Assembly (NCBI GenBank): GCA_021372395.1
Contig: JAJFUP010000290.1
Location: 1-38,572 of the forward strand
From: Deltaproteobacteria bacterium
GTDB lineage: Bacteria > Desulfobacterota > Desulfomonilia > UBA1062
Direction of reading: 5' to 3'
Length of the DNA stretch: 38,572 nt
A program made the translations under genes and the position numbers. The notes under the pieces were generated by a model. It was not told the origin of the DNA. It saw nothing but the letters and a program-made list of their open reading frames with translations, and did not search any database. Below, piece by piece: positions 7,114 through 16,020 of this stretch (the stretch's first letter is position 1; every line of letters starts with the position of its first letter).

Positions 7114-8547
7114 ATGGAAATCAAGGAGTCGCTTGCGCCGCTGGAGCTCGAGCTGAAGAAGGTTTCAGCCCTCCAGGGAAGCATGGCCTTCGTGGTGGTT
7201 CCCTTCGAGCAGGCCGACATGGCCTTGAGGGCGAGGCGGGAGATGGACACCGCGGTGAGGTACAAGGACCACCTCGTCATCGGCGTCTTCGGGATGGGAG
7301 CGGACGAGGCTTCGGCGCATTTTCTCTCCATACCCAAGGGCATCGCGGTATACCCTGGCGACGGCACGGACGTGCAGGCGCTCATCTCCGAGGCGCTCGA
7401 ACGGTTCAAACACAGCAGGGGAAGCTCTCCGTGGGTGAAAAGCCTCTGGGAGAGCATCAGGGAGAAGGGCCCGAGCACAAGCGAGGCGGACGGCGAGGGG
7501 AAGTTCCTGGTCTCCACCTTCTACCAGTTCTATGCCTTCCTCGGGTCTCACCTCGGGGAGCTCCGTGCGGTCGAGGGCGTGATGGCGCCGGCCGACCGGC
7601 GCTGGCTGGAGGATCTCCTCCCCCTGGGCAGCGTCTCTTCCCCCGGGGAACCCCAGGATCGGGTCTCCGGAGATTTCTTTACGCTCATGGATCAGTGGCC
7701 GTACCGCGAGATGATGGAGGCCAAGCAGGAGCTCGGGAAGAAAACGCTCAGGCGGTTCCGGAACATCGAAAATCTCTTCACCCTGCCGTCAATCTCGCAG
7801 GAGGTCATTGCGCTTGCCGGAGACGACCTCGTGGCCGCTTCCCGGATGGCAAAGGTCATCGAGAAGGACCCGGTGCTCACCTCCCGGCTGCTCAAGGTGG
7901 TGAATTCCGCCTTCTACGGGTTCCGCCGGCAGATTGACTCGGTGGAGCACGCCGTGGTCATCCTCGGCAACGACGAGGTCGTCAACCTCGCGTTTTCCAT
8001 AGCCATCCACCAGATCATGGATCGGATCGCCCCGAGAAAGGCGCAGCTGCTCTGGGAGCACTCGCTGCTGGTAGCCCACCTCTCCCAGTGGCTGGGTCCC
8101 GTCCTGGGCTGTTCCGGGGGGAACATGCTCTACACCCTGGGGCTTCTCCACGACTTCGGCAAGATCATTTTCCTGCAGCGGGGGTGCGGATTCGGGGACC
8201 TGACGCAGGTGTCCTCCCTCGAGGGCCTCGCTGCAGAAGAGAGGGAAACCGGGGTTTCCCACGCAGAGATGGGGGCCTTTGTGGCAGAGCGGTGGAATCT
8301 CCCCGAAACCATCGTGGACGGGCTCCAGAGCCATCACCAGCCATCCAAGGCAGCCGACCCCGCCACCGCCGTCACGGTTCATGTGGCCGATATCATCGCC
8401 CACACCGGCGGCATCGACATGGGAGCGATCAACACGGCGGCCGCACGATACCTCCTGGAGGGGAGGATGGACAGCATATCCCCGGAGATCGTCTCCAGGC
8501 GTTTCGAAGACACGAGGACACGGGTGAAAAACCTGCTGGACGCATAA
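7114..8547 (+). CDS. HDOD signalling protein with degenerate GGDEF-like N-terminus
   Basis: The C-terminal half (about 210-400) of this 477-residue protein is an HDOD domain: LPSISQEVIALAG, then KVIEKDPVLTSRLLKVVNSAFYGF, SVEHAVVILGNDEVVNLAFSIA and LGLLHDFGKIIF. HDOD proteins are HD-superfamily relatives usually thought to be non-catalytic scaffolds in signalling. The first ~115 residues (SMAFVVVPFEQADMALRARR, then IPKGIAVYPGDGTDVQALISEAL) resemble the end of a GGDEF domain, but no GGDEF motif is present, so diguanylate cyclase activity is unlikely. The ATG at 7114 has only a weak ribosome site. The stop is three bases before the adenylate cyclase gene, implying joint expression. Its signal and partner are unknown. 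Confidence 0.85.
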   Translation: MEIKESLAPLELELKKVSALQGSMAFVVVPFEQADMALRARREMDTAVRYKDHLVIGVFGMGADEASAHFLSIPKGIAVYPGDGTDVQALISEALERFKHSRGSSPWVKSLWESIREKGPSTSEADGEGKFLVSTFYQFYAFLGSHLGELRAVEGVMAPADRRWLEDLLPLGSVSSPGEPQDRVSGDFFTLMDQWPYREMMEAKQELGKKTLRRFRNIENLFTLPSISQEVIALAGDDLVAASRMAKVIEKDPVLTSRLLKVVNSAFYGFRRQIDSVEHAVVILGNDEVVNLAFSIAIHQIMDRIAPRKAQLLWEHSLLVAHLSQWLGPVLGCSGGNMLYTLGLLHDFGKIIFLQRGCGFGDLTQVSSLEGLAAEERETGVSHAEMGAFVAERWNLPETIVDGLQSHHQPSKAADPATAVTVHVADIIAHTGGIDMGAINTAAARYLLEGRMDSISPEIVSRRFEDTRTRVKNLLDA

Positions 8548-8550
8548 GTC

Positions 8551-9783
8551 ATGGATCACGATATCTCATCCACTCTCATGAAACGCATCGTCTCTCTGGA
8601 AGAGCGATACGAGCAGAAGATCGCCGAACTCTCCCTCCTGAAGGAGCTCGGCGAGGCCCTCAAGGGCACCAGCCTCTCCCTGTGGAACCAGCTCTTTTTA
8701 AAACAGCTGGATATCATCAAGCATGCCACCGGCATCTACAGCATATCCGTGATGCTCATCGACGAGCAGACGCAGTCGCTCCACGTGGTGAGCGCCTCCC
8801 TCATGAGCAATTCGCCGATCCGGCCGCCGGTCTTTCTCAAGAGAGGGGAAGGCATTGCGGGCAGCGTGGTGGAAACAGGCAAGACCATCTATATCCCGGA
8901 TGTGACCAAGGACCCGAATTTTTCGAACCGGGGGACGAACCAGGCGGGTTCCCTGGCCTGCGTGCCCATTATCTCGGAGGGAATGTGCATCGGGGTCATC
9001 AATTTCCGCGACAATGTCCAGGACTCCTTCGGGCCGAACGACCTGAGGTTCTTCGAGCTCATCGCAGATCAGCTCTCGATTACCGCCTCCCTGGTCAGGA
9101 CCTACCAGGATCTCCTCGATCTCGAGAAGAAGAGGATGAACCTGAGCCGGTACTTCTCCCGGGGGCTCGCCGAGCACCTCGTGGCGGACGACCGCATGAC
9201 GGGTCTCGGCGGGCAGAAGAAGACCGTCACCGTCGTGTTTGCGGACATCTCCGGGTTCACCACGCTCGTGGACGGCAACCCGGTGGAGCAGGTGGTGGAC
9301 GTGCTCAACCGGTTCTTCGAGACCGTGGTCCCGGTCATCTTCAAGCACGGGGGCATGCTCGACAAGTTCCTGGGCGACGGGGTGATGGCGGTGTTCGGGA
9401 TCCCGGACGAGTCCGAGATGGACCCGGTCAAGGCCATTTCATGCGCCGTGGATATGCAGCAGGGGGTGAAGCTGCTGAAGCACAAGCTGCTTGAGGAGGG
9501 CCGGTTCCCCATCGATGTGGGCATCGGGGTGGCCACGGGGGTCGTGGTGGCCGGGAATATCGGGACCCAGGAGCAGATGAATTACACGGTCATCGGCGAG
9601 CCCGTGAATCTTGCCCAGCGTCTCGAGTCCATCTGCAAGCCGGGAGAGATCGTTGTCAGCAGCCTCACCACATCGGTGATACCGGGCCGTGCAGACCTCG
9701 CGGTCGACTTCGAGCCCATGGGCTCGATCCGGGTAAAAGGGATCCAGCGCGAGATAAACCCCTTCAGGGTCAGGTACGGATGA
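8551..9783 (+). CDS. class III adenylate/guanylate cyclase with GAF domain
   Basis: This 410-residue protein has a short coiled coil (10-40), a GAF sensor domain (about 45-185, ending FGPNDLRFFELIADQLSITAS) and a class III nucleotide cyclase domain (about 222-400). Metal-binding aspartates are in FADISGF (Asp232) and FLGDGVMAVFG (Asp276). The purine-specifying positions look like Lys272 and Thr346 (NYTVIG), the Lys/Thr pair of many bacterial adenylate cyclases. The transition-state residues Asn353 and Arg357 are in VNLAQRLES. It should therefore be active and make cAMP, though GTP use is not excluded. No membrane segment is seen, so it is cytoplasmic. It follows the HDOD gene by three bases and is followed by a terminator. 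Confidence 0.9.
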   Translation: MDHDISSTLMKRIVSLEERYEQKIAELSLLKELGEALKGTSLSLWNQLFLKQLDIIKHATGIYSISVMLIDEQTQSLHVVSASLMSNSPIRPPVFLKRGEGIAGSVVETGKTIYIPDVTKDPNFSNRGTNQAGSLACVPIISEGMCIGVINFRDNVQDSFGPNDLRFFELIADQLSITASLVRTYQDLLDLEKKRMNLSRYFSRGLAEHLVADDRMTGLGGQKKTVTVVFADISGFTTLVDGNPVEQVVDVLNRFFETVVPVIFKHGGMLDKFLGDGVMAVFGIPDESEMDPVKAISCAVDMQQGVKLLKHKLLEEGRFPIDVGIGVATGVVVAGNIGTQEQMNYTVIGEPVNLAQRLESICKPGEIVVSSLTTSVIPGRADLAVDFEPMGSIRVKGIQREINPFRVRYG

Positions 9784-9799
9784 TCGGGCAGGAGTTTTT

Positions 9800-9824
9800 A
9801 CAGGTCCAACCCGCCTGTTTTTTT
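9800..9824 (+). terminator. intrinsic terminator after the cyclase gene
   Basis: ACAGGT (9800-9805) pairs with GCCTGT (9813-9818), including one T-G wobble, around a 7-base loop. The stem runs directly into seven T residues (9818-9824). It closes the HDOD-cyclase unit 17 bases after the stop. Confidence 0.7.
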
Positions 9825-9857
9825 GACCTAAAAAATGAACCGTCATTCAGATAAACC

Positions 9858-9887
9858 TTGACAGCACCTCCCCCGTACGGTTATACC
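9858..9887 (+). promoter_or_regulatory. candidate promoter of the thiolase/fadB operon
   Basis: TTGACA (9858-9863) is followed after 18 bases by TATACC (9882-9887). The -35 is perfect and the -10 is 4/6. The leader to the ATG at 9977 is about 80 bases and holds an AAGGAGG ribosome site at 9965-9971. I recognise no operator for a fatty-acid regulator in it. Confidence 0.5.
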
Positions 9888-9976
9888 ATTTAGGTGGAAC
9901 CGGAATTTCTCACACCCAAACGAAGAATAAGTCCGCAGAACTTTGGTCATGTATACACACAAACAAGGAGGGTTGT

Positions 9977-11185
9977 ATGGATTTAAGAGATGCCTATTTT
10001 GTCGACGGCGTTCGTACGTGGTTCGGAAAAGCTCGGCCCGATGGCGCATACTGGACCACACGAGCGGATGACATGGTCACCAAGATCATGCGCGAGCTCA
10101 TGAGAAGGAATCCCACGGTGCCGTGGAATGAGGTTGATGACAGCATCTGGGGCGCAACGACCCAGTCCGGAGACCAGGGTACCACCATGGGCAGGACGGT
10201 CGTGTTCACCGCAGGCCTCTCCGAAAAGGTCCCCGGGTTTTCCGTTGACAGGATGTGCGCCGGCGGCATGACCTGCCAGACCATCGGCTCCTCGTTCATC
10301 AAGACGGGCGTCGCGGACATCATCATTGCAGGCGGCGTGGAGCACATGGGACATCACCCCATGGGGCAGGGTGCAGACCCGAACCCGAGGATCGTCACCG
10401 AGAAGATGGTGGAGCCGAAATACTTCAACATGGGCGTCACGGCCGAGAAGCTTCACGACTGGCTCGTGGAGAACGGCGAGCAGCCCGTCACCAAGGAAGA
10501 GGCGGACGAGTACGCCTATCATGTCACCAAGCGGTATTTCAAGGCGCTGGATGCAGGCTATTACCACAAGCACTGCGTGGACATGGCGGTGTTCACCCCC
10601 ACCGGGTGGAAGGTTGCCGATCGCGACGAGCAGGCCAGGCGAGACACCTCCCTGGAGAGCATAAGGGGCCTCAGGAAGTTCCCGTTCAAGGCCGAAGGCC
10701 GGGTCACGGCGGCGAACTCCTCGGGGTTGAACGACGGCGCAACGGTTTCGCTCCTCATGTCCGGGCAGAAATGCAAGGAGCTGGGGATCAAGCCGAAAAT
10801 GAAGTTCGTCGGCGCAGCCTTCATGGGCGTGGATCCGTCCATCATGGGATGGGGTCCGGTTCCGTCAACGGAAAAGGTCCTCAAGAACTACGGCCTGAAA
10901 TTCTCGGACCTCGACATCATCGAGCTCAACGAGGCCTTCGCCGTTCAGGCTGTGGGTTTCATGAAGCACTTCGGCATGACGCCCCCCGAGGACCCACGGC
11001 TCAATCCGTACGGCGGGACCATCGCGGTCGGCCACCCGCTGGCGAGCTCCGGCGTCCGCCTGAGCATGCAGCTTGCACAGGATTTCGAGATGAATCCGAA
11101 GGCAAAGTACGGGCTCACCACCATGTGTGTCGGTCTCGGCATGGGTGGATCGATGTTGTGGGAAAACGCTGTAGGGAAATTTTAG
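9977..11185 (+). CDS. acetyl-CoA acyltransferase (3-ketoacyl-CoA thiolase)
   Basis: A 402-residue thiolase that cleaves 3-ketoacyl-CoA with CoA to acetyl-CoA and a shortened acyl-CoA. The nucleophilic Cys94 is in DRMCAGGMT, His353 is in GGTIAVGHPLASSG, and the second catalytic Cys384 is in TTMCVGLGMGG, so the active site is complete. The stretch AGGVEHMGHHPMGQGADPNPR is of the type I recall from actinobacterial FadA proteins. The ATG has a strong AAGGAGG six bases upstream. The stop codon overlaps the ribosome site of the FadB-like gene 12 bases downstream, making a two-gene beta-oxidation operon. The reaction is reversible, so butyrate-type synthesis is possible in an anaerobe. Confidence 0.93.
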   Translation: MDLRDAYFVDGVRTWFGKARPDGAYWTTRADDMVTKIMRELMRRNPTVPWNEVDDSIWGATTQSGDQGTTMGRTVVFTAGLSEKVPGFSVDRMCAGGMTCQTIGSSFIKTGVADIIIAGGVEHMGHHPMGQGADPNPRIVTEKMVEPKYFNMGVTAEKLHDWLVENGEQPVTKEEADEYAYHVTKRYFKALDAGYYHKHCVDMAVFTPTGWKVADRDEQARRDTSLESIRGLRKFPFKAEGRVTAANSSGLNDGATVSLLMSGQKCKELGIKPKMKFVGAAFMGVDPSIMGWGPVPSTEKVLKNYGLKFSDLDIIELNEAFAVQAVGFMKHFGMTPPEDPRLNPYGGTIAVGHPLASSGVRLSMQLAQDFEMNPKAKYGLTTMCVGLGMGGSMLWENAVGKF

Positions 11186-11197
11186 GAGGTTCATGCC

Positions 11198-13282
11198 ATG
11201 GCTAAGTACATAACTGAATGCAAACTAAACTACTTTCAATCGAAGAAGGCTGGCAAGATAGCGATTGTCACCATGGACAACGGGCAGTTCTACAACGTCC
11301 CGAACACCTGGGGCACCGAGGCACTCGAATCGTTGAACAAGGTCATCGATATCGTGGAGAAGGACGCGGACGTCAAGGGATGGATCCTCACGGGCAAGCC
11401 CTTCATCTTCAACGTGGGCGCCGACATCATGAGCGTCGACACGAGCGTGACCAGGGATAAGGCCCTCGAGATCGGCCATGTGGGCCATGCGACCTTCAAG
11501 CGCATCATGGGCCTCAAGATCCCGACGCTCGCCGCCATCAACGGCGCGGTCATGGGCGGAGGCGTCGAAGTGGGGCTCTACCACAACTACCGCACCATCT
11601 CCAAAAGCCCGGGCGGGTGCGATCACTATGCGCTGCCCGAGTGCTTCCTCGGTCTCGTGCCCGGATGGGGCGGAACCCAGCTCGTGACAAAGCTCTGCGG
11701 GCCCGAAAAGGCCATCGAGCTCATCATCACCAACCCGCTCAACCAGAACCGCATGATCAACTCCAAGAAGGCCTTCGAGATGGGGCTGGCAGACAAGCTC
11801 ATCGCCCCGGCCGAGTTCATGGATGAATCGCTGGCCCTGCTCGAGCGCATCATCACGGGCGAGGAGAAGATCGAGCGCAAGGCCGTCGATCCCAAGATGA
11901 CGGACGAGCTCTACAACCAGACCAAGTTCGCCATCGCCGGCAGGGTACATTCCGGAGCGCTGGGACCCTACAGGGCCCTGGACCTCATCAGGGGCGCAGG
12001 CACCTGGTCTCTGGATGAAGGGTTCGAGCAGGAGAGCCAGACGCTGGCGGACATGATCATGTCCGAGCAGTTCATGTGCGGCGTCTACTCCTTCGACCTC
12101 ACGCAGCGCAGGGCAAAGAAGCTCCCCGGCAGACCGCCGAAAGAGGTCAAGGGCAACAAGATCGGCAAGATCGGCGTCATCGGCGCAGGCCTCATGGCCT
12201 CCCAGATGGCCCTGCTGTTCGCACAGCGTCTCCAGTGCCCGGTCGTCATGAAGGACATCAAGCAGGAGTTCGTGGACAAGGGTCTTGCCTACGTTCGCGA
12301 GCAGCTCGGCAAGTCTGCCAAGAAGGGCAAGATGAGCGCGGCCGATGCCACGTGGATGGGCGAAGAGCTCATCACCGGCACCGTCACCTATGACGGCTTT
12401 GCGGACTGCGACTTCGTGATCGAGGCTGTCTTCGAAGAGATCGGCATCAAGCAGAAGGTCTTCGCCGAGCTCGAGGCCATCTGCAAGCCGGAGTGCCTGT
12501 TCCTCACCAACACCTCGTCTCTGAACATCGCAGAGATGGGCAAGTTCCTCAAGGATCCGTCCCGCGTGATCGGCTTCCACTTCTTCAACCCCATCGCCGT
12601 TCTGCCGCTGGTCGAGATCATCAAGACGGACACCACGAGCGAAGTGGCCCTGGCAACGGCCTTCGACCTTGCAAAGAAGATCAAGAAGACACCCGTTCTC
12701 GTGAAGAACGCCCCCGGGTTCCTGGTCAACAGGATTCTGCTTGCGTGGATGGACGGGATCTTCCAGTGCATCAACGAGGGTGCCGGATTCATGCAGGTGG
12801 ACAACGCCGTGGTGGAGCTCGGCTTCCCCATGTCCCCGTTCACGCTTGCCGCCCTGGTGGGCCCCGCCATTTCACTGCACGTCCAGGAGACGCTGAACGC
12901 CGCCTGGCCCGAGAGATTCCCGGTAAGCGAAGGGCTCAAGAACCTCGTGGCAAAGGGAAAGAGGGGCCTCGTGGTGTTCACCGAAACGGGCGTGGACATC
13001 GATCCGGAGATCGCAGCAGGCTGGCCGCAGGGGAACAAGAAGTTCACCGACGAGGAGATCCGGCAGCGTGTGCTGGAGCGGGTTGCCCTCGAGGTCGACA
13101 CCATCCTCAAAGAGGGTGTGGTGGCTGACCCCAGGGATGTGGACACCGGCGTCATCATGGGTGCAGGCTGGCCGTTCTTCATGGGCGGCATCACCCCGTA
13201 CCTGGATCAGAAGGGCATCTCCGTAAAGGTCACGGGCAAGAAGTTCCACCCGAACGGATTTTTGCCCAAACAGGAAAACTAG
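11198..13282 (+). CDS. fadB: multifunctional enoyl-CoA hydratase/3-hydroxyacyl-CoA dehydrogenase
   Basis: The 694-residue protein carries a crotonase domain (about 10-200), an NAD-binding dehydrogenase domain (from about 320) and a C-terminal dehydrogenase helical region. It hydrates 2-enoyl-CoA and oxidises the L-3-hydroxyacyl-CoA product, feeding the thiolase encoded just upstream. Crotonase acids are Glu124 (GGGVEVGL) and Glu148 (LPECFLGLVPGWGG). The dehydrogenase histidine is His461 in HFFNPIAVLPLVE. The Rossmann loop reads GAGLMASQ, with Ala at the third glycine of GxGxxG, which is unusual for E. coli-type FadB but similar to actinobacterial versions I recall. TAGGAGG upstream sets the ATG. 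A strong terminator follows. The assignment to fadB is by architecture. Confidence 0.92.
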   Translation: MAKYITECKLNYFQSKKAGKIAIVTMDNGQFYNVPNTWGTEALESLNKVIDIVEKDADVKGWILTGKPFIFNVGADIMSVDTSVTRDKALEIGHVGHATFKRIMGLKIPTLAAINGAVMGGGVEVGLYHNYRTISKSPGGCDHYALPECFLGLVPGWGGTQLVTKLCGPEKAIELIITNPLNQNRMINSKKAFEMGLADKLIAPAEFMDESLALLERIITGEEKIERKAVDPKMTDELYNQTKFAIAGRVHSGALGPYRALDLIRGAGTWSLDEGFEQESQTLADMIMSEQFMCGVYSFDLTQRRAKKLPGRPPKEVKGNKIGKIGVIGAGLMASQMALLFAQRLQCPVVMKDIKQEFVDKGLAYVREQLGKSAKKGKMSAADATWMGEELITGTVTYDGFADCDFVIEAVFEEIGIKQKVFAELEAICKPECLFLTNTSSLNIAEMGKFLKDPSRVIGFHFFNPIAVLPLVEIIKTDTTSEVALATAFDLAKKIKKTPVLVKNAPGFLVNRILLAWMDGIFQCINEGAGFMQVDNAVVELGFPMSPFTLAALVGPAISLHVQETLNAAWPERFPVSEGLKNLVAKGKRGLVVFTETGVDIDPEIAAGWPQGNKKFTDEEIRQRVLERVALEVDTILKEGVVADPRDVDTGVIMGAGWPFFMGGITPYLDQKGISVKVTGKKFHPNGFLPKQEN

Positions 13283-13309
13283 TACGAACTAGGGATTGAA
13301 AAACACGAG

Positions 13310-13345
13310 CGCCGGGCGGGCAGACAGGCCGCCCGGCGTGTCTTT
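13310..13345 (+). terminator. intrinsic terminator after the fadB-like gene
   Basis: CGCCGGGCGG (13310-13319) pairs perfectly with CCGCCCGGCG (13329-13338) around a 9-base loop and is followed by TGTCTTTT. It separates the beta-oxidation operon from rho. Confidence 0.8.
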
Positions 13346-13350
13346 TGCTC

Positions 13351-13379
13351 TTGACTTCTCTTTTGGTTTCATTTAGTCC
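13351..13379 (+). promoter_or_regulatory. weak candidate rho promoter
   Basis: TTGACT (13351-13356) lies just past the terminator. At 17 bases spacing the -10 position holds only TAGTCC, a poor match. A promoter must exist between the terminator and rho, but its -10 is uncertain. The leader to the rho ATG would be about 70 bases. Confidence 0.25.
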
Positions 13380-13456
13380 AATTCATACCGATACTCTGTT
13401 TCGTGGGCCCTCACACAAAACACCCCACATCACTCATAGAGCCGAAAGGAAACAAT

Positions 13457-14704
13457 ATGCATCTGGAAGATTTAAAAACAATGGATCCCAAGCTGCTCCT
13501 CGAGACCGCGAACTCGCTGGAGATAGAGGGTTCAGCCACCATGACCAAGCAGGAGCTCATCTTCGCCATCCTCCAGGCCCAGTCTGACAAGGATGTCTAC
13601 ATCTCGGGACAGGGTGTTCTCGAGATCCTGCCCGACGGGTTCGGGTTCCTGCGCTCCGCAGACTACAGCTACCTCCCCGGTCCGGACGATATCTACGTTT
13701 CACCGTCCCAGATCCGGAGGTTCAATCTCAAGAACGGCGATGAGGTGAGGGGTCAGATCAGGCCGCCGAAAGACAACGAGCGCTACTTTGCCCTGCTCAA
13801 GCTCGAGACCATCAGCAACGAGGACCCTGAGGAGGCCAAGCACCGGGTATCCTTCGACAACCTCACACCGCTCTATCCCATGGAGAAGTTCAAGCTCGAG
13901 ACCGCCACCGATCACCTCACCGGGAGGGTCCTGGACCTGCTCGTCCCCATCGGGAAAGGCCAGAGAGCCATGATCGTTTCCCCGCCCAAGGCAGGAAAGA
14001 CCATGATGCTCCAGAGCATTGCCAACAGCATCACGGCAAACCACCCCGACGTGGCGCTCATGGTGCTGCTCATCGATGAGCGGCCGGAAGAGGTCACCGA
14101 CATGCAGCGCTCCGTCAACGGCGAGGTCGTGGCTTCCACGTTCGACGAGCCTGCCTCACGGCACGTGCAGGTGGCCCGCATGGTCATGGAGAAGGCAAAG
14201 CGCCTGGTGGAGTATAAAAAAGACGTGGTGATCCTTCTCGACTCCCTCACCAGGCTCGCGCGCGCCCACAACACCGTGTGCCCGCCATCCGGGAAGCTCC
14301 TCTCGGGCGGTATCGACGCCAATGCGCTCCAGAAGCCGAAGAGGTTCTTCGGTGCGGCCCGCAACATCGAAGAAGGCGGCAGCATAACCATTATCGCCAC
14401 CGCGCTCGTCGATACGGGGTCGCGCATGGACGAGGTCATCTACGAGGAATTCAAGGGAACGGGAAACCTCGAGATCCACCTGGACCGTTCTATCATGGAG
14501 CGCAGGGTTTTCCCGGCCATCGACATATCGAAATCAGGCACGCGGAAAGAGGAGCTGCTCATGCCCAAGGATCAGCTGGATCGGATCTGGATCCTGCGCA
14601 AGCTCCTGAGCCCGCTCAACCCCATCGACAGCATAGAATTTCTGCTGGACAAATTGAGCAAGACGAGTAATAATGCCGAGTTTCTGGAATCCATGAATAA
14701 GTAG
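13457..14704 (+). CDS. rho: transcription termination factor Rho
   Basis: Rho is the hexameric RNA helicase that ends transcription at unstructured C-rich RNA. The 415-residue product has the N-terminal helical domain, the RNA-binding cold-shock-like domain ([25 protein letters not shown], 58-82) and the ATPase domain. Its Walker A is SPPKAGKT (175-182), followed by [13 protein letters not shown] and [14 protein letters not shown] start at ATG 13457 ([12 protein letters not shown]), with GAAAGGAA upstream. An in-frame GTG 54 bases earlier would add a tail not typical of the family. Length and sequence are normal, with no long N-terminal insertion as in some high-GC lineages. It heads a long translation and cell-wall operon, with rpmE 11 bases downstream. 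Confidence 0.97.
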   Translation: MHLEDLKTMDPKLLLETANSLEIEGSATMTKQELIFAILQAQSDKDVYISGQGVLEILPDGFGFLRSADYSYLPGPDDIYVSPSQIRRFNLKNGDEVRGQIRPPKDNERYFALLKLETISNEDPEEAKHRVSFDNLTPLYPMEKFKLETATDHLTGRVLDLLVPIGKGQRAMIVSPPKAGKTMMLQSIANSITANHPDVALMVLLIDERPEEVTDMQRSVNGEVVASTFDEPASRHVQVARMVMEKAKRLVEYKKDVVILLDSLTRLARAHNTVCPPSGKLLSGGIDANALQKPKRFFGAARNIEEGGSITIIATALVDTGSRMDEVIYEEFKGTGNLEIHLDRSIMERRVFPAIDISKSGTRKEELLMPKDQLDRIWILRKLLSPLNPIDSIEFLLDKLSKTSNNAEFLESMNK

Positions 14705-14715
14705 GAGTAGATACG

Positions 14716-14934
14716 ATGAAAAAAGACATCCATCCGGATTACTTCGAGACAACGGTCACCTGTGCGTGCGGGAACAACTTCGCCACGCGATCCACGAAGA
14801 AGGATATCCGCGTTGAAATCTGCAGTGCATGCCACCCCTTCTACACGGGGCAGCAGAGACTCACCGCCACGGCCGGAAAGGCTGAGCTGTTCAGGAGAAA
14901 GTACGGCGAATACCTGAACAAGGGAAAGAAATAA
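14716..14934 (+). CDS. rpmE: ribosomal protein bL31 (zinc-binding form)
   Basis: A 72-residue L31 protein of the large ribosomal subunit. It keeps the zinc ligands, with a CxC-type pair near the start (TCACGN) and CSAC before HPFYTGQQR, so it is the C+ form rather than the zinc-independent paralogue. The start [10 protein letters not shown] is standard. The order rho-rpmE-prfA is common in proteobacteria and Gram-positives. Being the zinc-dependent type, it could also act as a zinc reserve, as known in Bacillus. Confidence 0.97.
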   Translation: MKKDIHPDYFETTVTCACGNNFATRSTKKDIRVEICSACHPFYTGQQRLTATAGKAELFRRKYGEYLNKGKK

Positions 14935-14949
14935 CGCATCCCCATCGAC

Positions 14950-16017
14950 ATGATTGAACGATTGAAGGAGATCGAGGATCGTTACCACGAACTTTCCGAT
15001 CTCCTCGCCGATGAAAAGGTTCTCGCGGATCGCGCTCAGTACGCTGCCCTTGCCAAGGAACATGCCTCGCTCGAGGAGATCATGGTCCCCTCCCGTCGGC
15101 TCAAGAACGTTGAAGAGGACATCGGCGAGCACGAGTCCATGCTCTTAGACCCGGACCCTGAGATCAGGGCCCTCGTGAAGGTCGAGCTCGCCACGCTGCA
15201 GGAGGAAAAGGATCGCCTCGAGCAGCAGATCAAGACGATGTTCCTCCCCAAGGACCCGAATGACGGACGCGATGTCATCCTCGAGATCCGGGCCGGAACG
15301 GGGGGCGACGAGGCGGCGCTGTTCGCTTCCGACCTCTTCCGGATGTACTCCCGCTATGCCGAGGAAAAGCGCTGGGCCATCGAGATCCTCTCCATCCACG
15401 AGACGGGCATCGGAGGCATCAAGGAGGTCATCGCGGGCATCAAGGGGAAAGGAGCCTTTTCCCGTCTCAAGTACGAGAGCGGCGTCCACCGGGTGCAGCG
15501 CGTTCCCGCCACCGAGGCGAGCGGCAGGATCCATACCTCGGCGGTGACCGTGGCGGTCCTGCCCGAGGCCGAAGAGGTCGAACTGGAGATCGACGCCGGC
15601 GACCTGCGCATCGACACCTTCCGGTCTTCCGGCGCCGGCGGCCAGCACGTGAACAAGACCGAGTCGGCGATACGCATCACCCACCTCCCCACCGGGATCG
15701 TGGTCTCCTGCCAGGACGAGAAATCCCAGCACAAGAACAAGGCCAAGGCCATGAGGGTGCTGCGGTCGCGGGTCCTCCACAAGATGCAGGAGGACAAGGA
15801 TCGGGAGATCGCCTCCCAGAGGAGATCCCAGGTGGGCACCGGAGACCGGAGCGAGAGGATCCGCACCTACAACTACCCCCAGGGGAGGGTGACGGAGCAC
15901 CGGATCAACCTCACCCTGCACAGGCTCCCGCTCATCCTCGAAGGGGACCTCGACGAGCTCATCGACGGCCTCACCACTTATTTCCAGGCGGAGGCGATGA
16001 AGAAGACCGGGAGCTGA
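14950..16017 (+). CDS. prfA: peptide chain release factor 1
   Basis: RF1 reads UAA and UAG stop codons and releases the peptide. The 355-residue protein has the codon-recognition motif PAT (186-188, in [11 protein letters not shown]) and the catalytic GGQ (230-232, in [14 protein letters not shown]), whose glutamine is methylated by the neighbouring PrmC. It starts with ATG 15 bases after rpmE and ends three bases before prmC. Everything looks intact. Confidence 0.98.
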   Translation: MIERLKEIEDRYHELSDLLADEKVLADRAQYAALAKEHASLEEIMVPSRRLKNVEEDIGEHESMLLDPDPEIRALVKVELATLQEEKDRLEQQIKTMFLPKDPNDGRDVILEIRAGTGGDEAALFASDLFRMYSRYAEEKRWAIEILSIHETGIGGIKEVIAGIKGKGAFSRLKYESGVHRVQRVPATEASGRIHTSAVTVAVLPEAEEVELEIDAGDLRIDTFRSSGAGGQHVNKTESAIRITHLPTGIVVSCQDEKSQHKNKAKAMRVLRSRVLHKMQEDKDREIASQRRSQVGTGDRSERIRTYNYPQGRVTEHRINLTLHRLPLILEGDLDELIDGLTTYFQAEAMKKTGS

Positions 16018-16020
16018 GGT

